The position numbers were made by a program, and so were the translations under genes. Positions 47,103-56,862 of a stretch of 64,000 bases of DNA are shown piece by piece. The notes under the pieces are model-generated. The model was not told the origin of the DNA and did not search any database. It saw nothing but the letters and a program-made list of their open reading frames with translations. This DNA is from Capitulum mitella (taxonomy: Eukaryota > Arthropoda > Thecostraca > Pollicipedomorpha > Pollicipedidae). The stretch covers positions 4,527,001 to 4,591,000 of the forward strand of contig CP099843.1 of assembly GCA_030062745.1 (NCBI GenBank), in the 5' to 3' direction. Numbering within the stretch: position 1 is the stretch's first letter; every line of letters starts with the position of its first letter.

Positions 47103-48804
47103 TTCTCAATCAATTTCGTTTCATGCTCCTTTCGTCACTCTCGTTTCTGTCGGTCGCGTCATCCCAAAAACGGAGGTCGCGTCAAATCGAGCACGAAGAA
47201 ATCAAGCAGTTTTTAGCTATGAGCAAGAGAAGCATGTCTTGGAGTATAACTGACGAACAAACCACGCAAAACGTGAAGTGACACCTTTTTTGTACGCTTT
47301 CATTGGAAACAACCTCAACGAGACACACCAGATGGCCTACACCGACGTGTTCACGATAGATTGACGAACTTAGTGCAAGTATTTTCAATCGTCAGCTCCC
47401 AAGGGCGGCGCCACAATCTTCAACTGAACACAATCACTCGAAATCCGTCGATCTTGCGCAAAACCACGATACGCATCGGTTTAGTTGATGCGCCACGGCA
47501 GGAACAGTTATGTGAATTATGACTATTTTATTCGGGCGTCAGAACGACAAAACCATGGTCTTTCCATCGCTACTGATTTTGCCAAGAATTTCGCACTGCG
47601 TGCCATCAAAATTGCAGTGTAAACACAAATGACACGAAAATGAAAAATGTCCCCACTTTGAGCTTGTGCCGTGGCTACCCCCTTTGTCGGACGAGGTCGA
47701 CCCTATGGAATGATATGCAGTGGGTACCTAGTGGTATCAGACTATGAAGTCGCCGAGACGTCAAATTTAATGGTTAAATTTACACGCACCCCATTTCGTA
47801 AAGCTTGCAAAACGGCCCTTTTTAGTGTCCCCGCGCGCCACATGCTGATCCCCATGCGCGGTGTTTTACACGATGTTGTCCTGAAATCGATTCTCTGTCG
47901 AACGGACCAGGTGTCGCCTCGGTACGACACACGTTGATGAGACTAGGTTCCGGGAAGAGTGCCATGTCGGCGCCCGGCAAGGGCCAAAAACGCGCTCGAG
48001 ACGAGGCAAAATTACGACCCGCATCGCATCACGTGGCGTCGCATGGTCGGGACGACTGCGCCACACGTGCTCAGTGTTTGGCCCCATTGGAACGGTAAGA
48101 GAACGGGCTTTCTGTCGGTACCAGTTTCGTGTCGGAATCCGACACCGCTGTGTTCAAAATTCCGGTATAAACAGAAACGACGCAAACGTCGCAAATGATC
48201 CCACTTTGATCGCGTGCCACGGCTACCCCGCCCGGCGGACGTTGTCGACTTCGCGGGACGATGTGGTGTCGGTACCTTGTTCTGCTCGGTAGTCGCGGCC
48301 CCTTCCCAGTGTCGTTAATGGTTTCCGAGATGACGCCCCCATTTTGAAACCTTACAAAACGGGCATTTTTCGCTTTCTCGCCCTCGGCACGCGCCACGTG
48401 GTGGTCCCAACGCGGCGTGTTTGGTGTCATGCTGTTCGCCTGTCGGCTGTCGATGTCGGTTGTCGGTTGTCGGTTTATCGATCACGCTCGGTTTCGTGCC
48501 GATGCGACTAACGTTTCCTGAGATCGGGCGCCCGGAAGCGGCGCGCGTCACCGTTTTACAAGAATTTTCCATATTTTTCCACGATTTCGCAAAAATACAT
48601 GCAAACCCTATGGGCGACTGTAGCGCGTGCCACGCGCACCCCGTGCGTCTCCGACGCCCGAAAACGTGACCAGAATGCATGATGCCACCAAACCCACCAG
48701 ACTGCCGAGTTTCACCTGTGTGCCACGTAGAGTTTCGCCACACCAGCCCGCCAAAACCGAACTCCGACGGGGTCGGGAGGCATTTTAAAATTTGTATATA
48801 GAGA
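47103..48804 (-). mobile_element. Helitron 5' half, minus strand
   Basis: On the minus strand the 5' end at about 48804 reads TCTCTATATACAAATTTT, close to the plus-strand ends at 22589 and 28014. The body matches 22.6-24.2 kb in reverse (same GTGGCACGCG and CACGTGGCGCGTGC landmarks). At its left edge it breaks off where the plus-strand element ends in CTAG at 47102, consistent with a later Helitron insertion or a recombination joint. Confidence 0.72.
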
Positions 48805-49476
48805 GATATATATATAGGGAAGAAGAAGATATAGCAGACAGATAAACTACTAGCCAATATGGACTACGTCACTCTTCTGGTCCACTTTAACGTGCACAGT
48901 AAGAAGTCTCCCTTTGTGCGATATGACATGTTTCTGCTCAATGTTCACCATGCCAGCCTCGACAGCCCTGCTGTCGGACAGCTGCCACCATCCGGCTTGG
49001 TGGTTGTGCCGCAACGTCCATCGCGTACCGTCGCGATGTGGAGCATCCCTTTTGCTCGGGTGGATCCAGTCCAGCGTGGCCTGTTTACTCGTGTACCCAG
49101 TGACGGTGGAAAGGGGAGGGGGGCAAGAGGGGCGGCCACCCCTCCAGCCTCACAGTTGGGGGGGCAAAACTATGCTTTTGCTCCCCAGAAATTTCGGCCA
49201 CTACACTAAGCAAAATCGTAAAAATCAACCTTACGTTATAAAAAAAAAATCATTGCGAGAGCATCGGCGACTGACGATAACTGTTTTCGCGAAATTTAGT
49301 ACAAATCCGAAAATTTTGCAGACATGCTAGTCATTCAATCTGATGGCACTTGGCGCCCATTACAAGACGCGACATTTCTGGCCATGATTTCAGGAGTAAT
49401 CAGCACAAGTGTACGCGGCAGCCTCTTCTAACACACGTGACGTCAATAGAGAGAAATGTAACTATTTTTGTGGACA
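48805..49476. other. Intergenic, nothing recognised
   Basis: An AT-rich stretch, then frames of 60-140 codons with no family resemblance (plus 48859-49209 and 48914-49330 overlap). No supported gene. Confidence 0.4.
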
Positions 49477-50654
49477 TTAACCCATCCCCGACTGGGGGGA
49501 GGGTGCGGTTGACTGCCCTCCGAGTTTTTTCAGGATTACGAGAGAACGAACAAACGCAGCGCCACGAAGCTTCGTGTACCTTTTGCATGACCATCTTTAA
49601 GTCTGTGTCAAAGTTTCGACCTCAGGTCAAGTATAGTGTCTGATCTAGGTCAGGTCAAACGGGCCTATGTCCAAAAAAGTTTAACGCCCCTTAACTTTTT
49701 CGGAAAACATGATATCACAATAAAACTTTCAGGAATTAGAGATCTTGATAGGTTCAAGAAATCTGCTATCTCAGATTTTTCGGAATTTTCCAAGTCATTG
49801 ACCATACGTCAAGCCCATTTTTTAAGACATATCGTTTTTCGAAAACTGACGGAATTTTTCGTAACATTTTTAGTATGGGATGACGCAGACATCTAGTTAC
49901 CGTCCGTGGGCAAAGTTACAATGACTTCCAGCCATTGACCTGAAGTCAGGTCACGAATAACTGTTATGAGCCAAAGTGGACCGCCATCAAAATCAGCGAT
50001 GAATTACTCAGGACGGATTGAAAATGGCAGAACTGGCTCGCGCAGTCGCAAGTAATGTCAGGAAGCTCAAAAAGTTTCAAAAAATTCATATTTTGGGAAT
50101 AAGCACACTCTCGCGAATAAAGCTCCGCCAGTTCTGTAGAATGGTAACTAACGAATTTTTCCAAAATTTAAGCATGAGAAACCATGAAAAGAACCACTAG
50201 GTTCAGTAGAGTTTACATGGATAGGCCGATGTCGCGAAAATAAAGGAATGCTAAAATTAGTTCCCGTGAATTTCACACTGGTACGGCTACGGCGCCTGCC
50301 GGCGATCGGCGCAAAAACTGCCGTGTCTTTAAATCAACGTTCCGGCGTATATGTTAAATAAATCAGAGAAATTAAACGTGTATTGGCATCTGCGGACCTT
50401 CACCTGTGCGTTGGTGCCTTTACCTAGACGTTATTAGTCACAGCCCTTGAGATACAGGCCGTTTCTTGGTCTCATGCAGTCGACTATGAGAAAACATACA
50501 GGGCGTAAATGGCTTACATATTACCTGAAGCTAAAAATCAGACCAGTTTTGAGCCCTACGTTTCTCAGCTCTGCTACGATCTTTCCAACGGTGTGTTTAT
50601 TTTTACCGTTCGTGAGTTAGGAGGGAAGTCAACCGCCCGCCCCCCCCCCCGTAG

Positions 50655-51085
50655 TAGGGTCCGTCAAAAAACACTTTTTTAAATCCATTTGTTTCCGCAC
50701 GTTTTCCCGTGCTATCGACCATGACATTTATGAAAATAACAAAATTATTTTTATGGGACAATGGGAAGACCGCCCGCTTTTCGATTGAAAGTTCGAGATT
50801 TTTGCCTTTTCCTGGTAATTTCACGTCTTTTGTTGATTGTAGTGCATATATAATATTTAACTATTTTGTTTCCCTAAATTAAGCATTTAGAAGTAGAAGA
50901 TCAGTTAATTGATAAACCGGTTACGACTTTATTATACAGCAAATTATGTGTAAAATTTCTTAGACCTGTCCCCCCCCCCAACACACACACACCTGCAGAT
51001 TCGTGGAACTTCAGCATTCAGTGTATGTGTTACCAACTCAAGCCAATTTCATTGAACTCCACCTATGTCTGCATTAAAGCGAATA
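50655..51085. repeat. Left terminal inverted repeat of the hAT-like element
   Basis: Aligns by eye with the reverse complement of 53150-53599 from the terminal TAGGG inward to the word GTCTGCATTA, with substitutions and a few gaps; a C-run near 50971-50980 differs. The transposase stop codon lies only about 6 bp inside it. Confidence 0.85.
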
Positions 51086-51090
51086 CGACT

Positions 51091-52857
51091 TCAGATGAGG
51101 GACAGGAAGGTAACGATCCACTGCAGGGCCATAAAGGCCTCCTTGCTGTAGGGCATCTGCTCCGAGAACAGGTACATCTTGCAGGCGTAGATGGAGAAGT
51201 TCAAGAACCTCGCTCTGTGCGTGGCGCCAGGCTTCAGCCATGCGACGTGACCGCGCGGAGGAGCTTCTCCGAGGACAGCCAGGCAGAGTTCAGCTACCTC
51301 ACGATAGTCGTCACGAGGGAGGGCGTCGGTCCTGTTCTTCTGGCCGAGAATCCTCTGGTAGAACTCGATGGCAGTCTCCTTGAGCCCGGTCAGGGCGCGA
51401 CTCCTCACCACCTGGTTCAGTCGCTTGACGGGAGCCTCAGAAGAGGTGTCAAGATCGGCCCAGCGCTCCTTGAACTCTTGGAAGAACTTGCTGCCAGGGC
51501 TCAGATCTTCGGTAAAGAGCTCATACCACACGGCTTTGGCAATTAGCTCCGCAAAGTGATGACGGCAGCCGAAGAACAAGACGGGCCTTCCCAGCCACAG
51601 CTGCAGGCGGATGGCGGCACATTTCTTGCTCCCAGTGTTTGATGCTGTCGTATCAAACACCAGAGCAGCCACGTTGTCCTCCAGCTCGTACTCCTCAGTC
51701 AGCTTCTGTGTTGCTTCGGCTTGGGCATTGCCAGTGCTGGTGGGGTTTCCGTCCTTGTCACGGAGAGTGGGTACGGCCAGGAGCTTTCCCTCCGTGTGGT
51801 GTGGGCCTCCACTGACCAGGACGGCCAGGCGTTCATCTTTGGTCCCAAGGACGTTGTCAATCAGTTTTCCGTCCCAGTGGAGGACACAGGCAGGTGGCTT
51901 GTGCATTCTGAAGTCCTCCTTGATGGCGGCAGCTGTGGCCTCTCTATGCCTGTCAGAAGTGCGCCTCACTGTGCTCTCGCTGAATACAAAGTCATTGAGA
52001 TTGGCATTGGCACCCTTCAGAATGGCAGAGACGACACCAAGCGCAGCAGTAGGGGTGGTCTTTGTCCGGTGAAGCATTGATATAACATTAGGATTATCAC
52101 AGACCTTCTTGGGCATTTCCACAGTAACTGTTTCTCTTCCTCTGTTCTGCATCTGCCTTGGCTCTGGGACGAACTCTTCACAGTCATCCAGCCCATCTTC
52201 ATTGTCGGTCCCATCCTCGAAAGAAACGGCCTGCTTCTTCGCGAGCACATCCAGCTCGTTGCTCTTCTTTTTCTGTTCCTCTTCCTCCCTTCCTCTTTCG
52301 GCTCTCTGTCTCTTTTTCCTCACTGATTTAACGTATTTGAAGTCTGTTCCAGCAATGCTTCCCCGCCTGGGTCCACGTTGATCCTGCAGGAAGAGGATGT
52401 CCTCAGAGACAGAGGCTTTGCTGAGCAGGCGATTCCGTAAGAGCGCCGCCTCTGCCTGCGGAGAGGCCACATCCCACAACTTCTTAATATCTTTTTTGGA
52501 CGTCTCCCTCTTGGTCTCCTCCAGACTACTCTTCTTTCTGATGTCCTTTATCAGGGCGTCACGCTTCTTCACCATTTTCAGGAGGCTATTCTTCATGTTC
52601 GCGAATGTTTTCGTCTGCATGTTTGCCAATTTCCAAAGTTTTGTCACCTCGCCGATCACATACTCCGCGATGTGGTCTCGCTTCCAGTTCTTCATTTTCT
52701 CACTCCCCCTGCAGAAAAAGTAAAGTTGGAGCGCCTCCTCCTTGGTAGGCAGCTGAACTTTGCCTTTCAAGGGAACCAGCAGGCTGATGCTAACATTATC
52801 CTCGATAAAAGCCTGGTGCCATCTTGGGTTCAAGACAGATGAGGGTTGCCCAAGCAA
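51091..52857 (-). CDS. hAT-like (RNase H-fold) transposase, likely C-terminally truncated
   Basis: A 588-codon frame. Residues ~60-140 are basic and charged, then a likely nuclear localisation stretch KKRQRAERGREEEEQKKK (~180-200). The catalytic half carries LHWDGK (~323) and FDTTASNTG (~400) as candidate acidic residues, then a C-x-x-H motif in GCRHH (~428). That order (D, D, CxxH, E) is shared by hAT, P and related transposases. I recognise the family as transposase-like proteins scattered through invertebrates, in which sequence normally continues past the YSLKIYLF-like block seen here (~567). This frame stops just after it, at the inverted repeat, so the third acidic residue is probably lost. 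The first codon listed is TTG; reading stays open to about 52920 without an ATG, so a 5' exon is likely (an ATG lies at about 53090) but not resolved. Confidence 0.75.
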   Translation of the reverse strand: MLGQPSSVLNPRWHQAFIEDNVSISLLVPLKGKVQLPTKEEALQLYFFCRGSEKMKNWKRDHIAEYVIGEVTKLWKLANMQTKTFANMKNSLLKMVKKRDALIKDIRKKSSLEETKRETSKKDIKKLWDVASPQAEAALLRNRLLSKASVSEDILFLQDQRGPRRGSIAGTDFKYVKSVRKKRQRAERGREEEEQKKKSNELDVLAKKQAVSFEDGTDNEDGLDDCEEFVPEPRQMQNRGRETVTVEMPKKVCDNPNVISMLHRTKTTPTAALGVVSAILKGANANLNDFVFSESTVRRTSDRHREATAAAIKEDFRMHKPPACVLHWDGKLIDNVLGTKDERLAVLVSGGPHHTEGKLLAVPTLRDKDGNPTSTGNAQAEATQKLTEEYELEDNVAALVFDTTASNTGSKKCAAIRLQLWLGRPVLFFGCRHHFAELIAKAVWYELFTEDLSPGSKFFQEFKERWADLDTSSEAPVKRLNQVVRSRALTGLKETAIEFYQRILGQKNRTDALPRDDYREVAELCLAVLGEAPPRGHVAWLKPGATHRARFLNFSIYACKMYLFSEQMPYSKEAFMALQWIVTFLSLI

Positions 52858-53082
52858 AACTTTCTCAGCTTCAGAACGTTCTCTGGGTGGAATGCTGTGG
52901 CGTGCAAATACGCCAGTTCATGTCTACTCCTCCCCCTCCCCCAAAAAACGTCCAAAACGCGAAATTCTGCCCCTGACTCAGTTACGCGAAGCGCGCGATG
53001 ACTGCCTGAACTGGCCTGAACGTAAGTAAAGGTATCTTGGGCCTGAACTACCTGTATCGTCTGTGGTCTTGGTTTCCCGCCA

Positions 53083-53116
53083 GTATCCATGGCAACCGCT
53101 AGGTTGCCATGGATAC
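53083..53116. repeat. Perfect 15-bp inverted repeat, GCTA loop
   Basis: Arms GTATCCATGGCAACC (53083-53097) and its reverse complement (53102-53116) flank GCTA. It lies inside the hAT-like element, upstream of the transposase frame on the minus strand and just inside the right TIR. A role is unknown. Confidence 0.85.
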
Positions 53117-53149
53117 CGACGAGCTTCTTCTTTTGAAAGCTAAGGAGCC

Positions 53150-53599
53150 CCGTCAAGTTCGTTGTAATGCAGACGTGGGCAGAGTTCAATGAAACTGGCT
53201 GGAGTTGGTAACAAATGCGAATGCATTGTACACTAATACACTGTACGCTAAAGTTCCATGAATCTGCAGGGGTGCGGGGAGACACGTGTCAGAAACTTTA
53301 CACACAACTTGTTCTATAATTAAGTCGTAACTAGTTTTTCAATTAGCTGATCTTCTCCTGCTTCTAAATACTTAATTTAGGGGAACAAAATAGGTAAACA
53401 TTATGCATGCACTATAATCAACAAAAGTCGTGAAATTACCAGGAAAATGCACAAATCGCGAACTTTCAATCGAAAAGCGGGAGGTCTTCCCATTGTCCCG
53501 TAAAAATAATTTTGTTATTTTCGTAAATTTCATGGTCGATAACACGGGAAAACGTGCGAAAACAAATGGATTTCAAAAAATGTTTTTTGACGGACCCTA
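53150..53599. repeat. Right terminal inverted repeat of the hAT-like element
   Basis: Reverse complement partner of 50655-51085. It lies upstream of the transposase on the minus strand, so it should hold that gene's promoter. Confidence 0.85.
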
Positions 53600-53646
53600 C
53601 CCCGTAGCGCGTGATCGGCGCCGACAGCCAGTCGGACGTGGGTCAA

Positions 53647-55572
53647 TACATGGGCGTACGAACAGGAGAAAAAAGGCATGGGGCCCCATGGCCCCCACTT
53701 TTTGGAAATGTAACATTAGCCCTATGGGGTAAATTGCATTGTATTTATTACATATCAGCCCTATGTGTTTTTAGCGCCCCTCAGCTTGACGCAAAAGTTG
53801 ATATCCTTTTTTGTATACCATGCGTAGTGGTGTTGGGCATGGTACTGATTGCTAATCCCTCGGGCACTCTGGAAAGATGGTTCCGTCCATTATGTCAGAG
53901 GTTTGGTTGCTGGCATCATTGCATTACGTGTGTGTGGGGGACAGCCAAAGCTGCTTTTGCAAGTGTTTGAGACAATGGTGGCGTTCTCGTGTGATAGTCT
54001 GTAAGAGATTTGTTACTGAGCTTCGAGTTATAATTTAATGTCCTGCCAGGAAAATGTCTCAAACGTTTACAAATATACGTCATAATAATGTTGAATTCGT
54101 GTTGTAAACGCACACAACATAAGAGACAGAAGTTTGCATCATTCGCCATGATGTAGATGGATGTCCAAGGGCAAAGACCTGAACATGTCAGTGGGTACAG
54201 ACCTGAATAGAAAAATATGCATTTTAGAGAACGCAAGTGTACACCAGCGCGAAAACCTGGGAAGTTTGTCTTTTTAACGAAAAACTAGGCGATAGCAAAA
54301 AAGAACGAAGTTCAGTTATTTTTTTGCGGGGGAGAAGGTAACTTGAATGAGGTCGACCGTTGATCCAACAGAGCTTGCCCCCCCCCCCCCCCAGCCGAAA
54401 ATGCAGTCCGCCGTCCCTGCGTATACCCACTCTGCGCAATACCTTCCTGAACTCTTAGGAATGTCGACTTTTTTACGCCCACTTCGCGCTTTTGCAAATC
54501 AAACGTACACAACTTCTCGAACTCGGTAGGTTCATATCTGTAAACTTACCCCTGTGCAATGCCTTAATGTTCATTTAATGCTACTGTGACTGAATCGTAT
54601 TTTGACTCCTGCTTTTCATACTTGACTGCATCAGTGATTGGGCGACTGTGACTGCTGATGTCTATAATAATACAATACAATACAATACAGTACAACTGGT
54701 GCGCCGTAGCGTAAATGGACTGTCCTGTAGGCGACCCAGACGGATGGCAATGAAGCCTCATTACATGTTCTGATTGGTCCACGATTTATACTTTATTTCT
54801 AATTTCCGACATATCCATGGGAGGAATTAGCACATCGGAGGACCGTTGACACTGCCAGCGTTGCGGACACCGCGACAAAGCACCCACTGAGTGCCGTGCA
54901 CACAGGAACTCGGACCATAGCGCACCGGCTGGCGTCGTGACAAATGCCTCACTACGGACGCAGGCCGACTGACTGGGTGCCCTTCGGAAGAGCAGGAACC
55001 CAGACAGGTCGGAAACAGCCTCCAGGGCGTGCAGAAGCCCGACACGGAACATGACATTCCCGTGCCCTCGGGCAAATACGCCAACTCCGACCTGTGCTCC
55101 CTAGTCACTGTGCCGCTCAAATGCCGATTTCCGTTTCGCTTTATTCGCGTAGCGTCTCCGGCACATTCTGTGACCGACACGGTCCATTACCGCCGAGCCG
55201 CCCTGACGCTCCGGACGACACCGACGACGGCGGCGCGGCCGCGGCCGGCGCCAACACTCCCTCAGACGTTGGCGGCGGCGGCACGTGCCTCGCCGTCTGC
55301 GGCAGCCGAGGCGCGGCCTCCTCGGCGGCGCCACGGGCGCGCACGACTACCGGCGTGAAGGTCGCGCCTGCTTCACGGTATTCAGCGGCCATACGACGGC
55401 GTCCCGCAGGGACGATGAGAGATTCCGCCTGCATCCCACTCCGGGCACGCGCCAGCAGCCAGTCCAATGATGCTGGCGCAGCCGCACAGCTGTCGAAAGC
55501 TGACTTCACGATACACGCGCTGAGGTCGAGGAACAACGGGAGAACACCAAACTGCGGCCTAACGATCGAAAT
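53647..55572. other. Region without recognised gene
   Basis: 53647-53735 resembles 117-200. A pentanucleotide run ATACA occurs at about 54665-54690. 55.10-55.42 kb is GC-rich with open frames on both strands (plus 55094-55639, minus 55141-55536), alanine and arginine rich and unlike any family I know. Confidence 0.4.
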
Positions 55573-56346
55573 TCACGCACCGAAATCGCACCAGACAATG
55601 CGCAAGTGCAGCGGGCACCGACGGGTGTCGCGGATCTGACTGCAGACGACGCTCATAATGGTTACGTTGTAAGCGACTAGGACCCTTCTAGGACAACCCT
55701 GATACAAACACCGTATTTCACGTGGAAACGCTGCGGTCGCCACAGCATCACTGAACACAATAAGGAAGATCACACAAAAAAGCATTTCTATATGTAACCG
55801 GATATCGTGATCTGCACAAATCCGTTTCAAATGTTTAAGAACACGTAACCGTTGACGTACCCGCGGCTCTACGCTAACACTTTCGGCTCGGTGTACGCAC
55901 GAGCAGTCGGCGCAATTTGACTCGAAACAGCAATGATCAATCAGAGCACGGACAGTCCTGATGCGATTGGACCTGATGGCGCATAAGATTTCACAGGGCG
56001 TGTGCGGTGTCGTAAATGTTCGGCGCAAAACAAAAACTATGCGAAATCCACTTGGGGGCCCACTTTGTGGGGTTAGGCGAAACAAGCTTTGGTTAACCTT
56101 TTCCCCAATCCAAACGCCGTCCAGCTTAAAGGTCCGGGGCAAAACGAGGAGATGCAGGAGTGCGGCCAGCTTAGTCCTTCTAAAGACACCCTGAAGATTT
56201 CTGACGGCAAATGTCGTGTTTATCATAAAGGGATAACTAATAGCTGAAAATCTGTGGTAAGCCGGAGGCGTCCCAATGACTGCGCCTGGCATGTTCCCGT
56301 CGCTCACGGTTCGGCTGTCCGGTGAAAGGAAATGAGGAGAAAACAA
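55573..56346 (-). CDS. Hypothetical protein, 257 codons
   Basis: A frame of moderate composition, not forced open by high GC. It has cysteines and a hydrophobic stretch (MLFCVIFLIVFSDAV, about residues 197-211) that could span a membrane, plus a second weaker one (YNVTIMSVVC). I do not recognise the family; a loose resemblance to arthropod chemoreceptor exons is too weak to name it. It sits about 0.5 kb downstream of the glucuronosyltransferase on the same strand and could be an unrelated exon or a chance frame. It starts at a near-cognate codon, so the true 5' limit is unknown. Confidence 0.25.
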   Translation of the reverse strand: MFSPHFLSPDSRTVSDGNMPGAVIGTPPAYHRFSAISYPFMINTTFAVRNLQGVFRRTKLAALLHLLVLPRTFKLDGVWIGEKVNQSLFRLTPQSGPPSGFRIVFVLRRTFTTPHTPCEILCAIRSNRIRTVRALIDHCCFESNCADCSCVHRAESVSVEPRVRQRLRVLKHLKRICADHDIRLHIEMLFCVIFLIVFSDAVATAAFPREIRCLYQGCPRRVLVAYNVTIMSVVCSQIRDTRRCPLHLRIVWCDFGA

Positions 56347-56377
56347 CGCAAACTAATTGAAATTACGCAAGGTCCAC

Positions 56378-56573
56378 TTAACCCTTGCGTGCCGCGTGTG
56401 ACAAAATTTGCGCCTTTGCATTTCCACCGTCTTGCATTTACCCTGTATATCCCAAAATGAGAAAATGATCCTAAGGGAGTCGCGAGCATCACGACGCGAT
56501 TTCAGCACTCAATGCAATGCTAATATCAATATATTCGATACCTAATCGCTGTCTGAAAATCGTCCCGGGTTAA
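56378..56573. repeat. Possible 190-bp TTAA-flanked MITE
   Basis: TTAACCCTTGCGTGCC at the left and CGTCCCGGGTTAA at the right give TTAA plus CCC at both ends, but the inverted similarity stops after about five bases. It may be chance. Confidence 0.2.
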
Positions 56574-56862
56574 AGCCAGAAAGTCGCCCTGAGGCACCAA
56601 CTTATTTCGTCGTGGTACGACAATGCTCTAAGATAATATGACTGACGACACAAAGCCCGACAGGGAACTGCTGACCCCAGCCAGACATCCCGACGCCGAT
56701 AATAAATGACCTGCCAGCTGCGACCAGAACAACAGAGCGAGACCGGCAAACACATCACCAAGACGGGCAGACGTCAAGACGTCCCTATGTCGTCACGAGG
56801 GACGAGATTTATCCCGTGGATCAGCGGATCACTCATCATCCGCGGATCACCGCCATTACGGA

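Larger units (their letters stand above)
50655..53599 (-). mobile_element. hAT-like DNA transposon with long TIRs, 2945 bp
   Basis: The ends read TAGGGTCCGTCAAAAAACA and its reverse complement. They are flanked by identical 8-bp duplications CCCCGTAG at 50647-50654 and 53600-53607. An 8-bp duplication and a TAGGG start (YARNG rule) are hAT hallmarks. Inverted repeats run about 430-450 bp (50655-51085 and 53150-53599) with scattered differences and small indels, far longer than usual hAT TIRs of tens of bases. One transposase frame lies between them on the minus strand. The divergence between the arms says the element is not brand new. Confidence 0.85.
49477..53646. mobile_element. Second TTAA element family, interrupted by a hAT element
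   Basis: The left end has TTAA at 49477-49480 then CCCATCCCCGACTGGGGGG and GGTTGACTGCCCTCC. The right end has GGAGGGAAGTCAACCGCCC at 50621-50639. After the hAT insertion, CCAGTCGGACGTGGG is followed by TCAA (decayed TTAA) at 53643-53646. Left and right ends are inverted repeats only if the insertion is removed, which is good evidence for nesting. Host length without the insertion and one duplication is about 1.2 kb, like the first TTAA family, but the termini differ. No transposase belongs to it. Confidence 0.72.

Noticed and set aside
53083..53116. End of a nested transposon
   Set aside because: The palindrome is perfect but there is no duplication or partner end; kept only as an inverted repeat.
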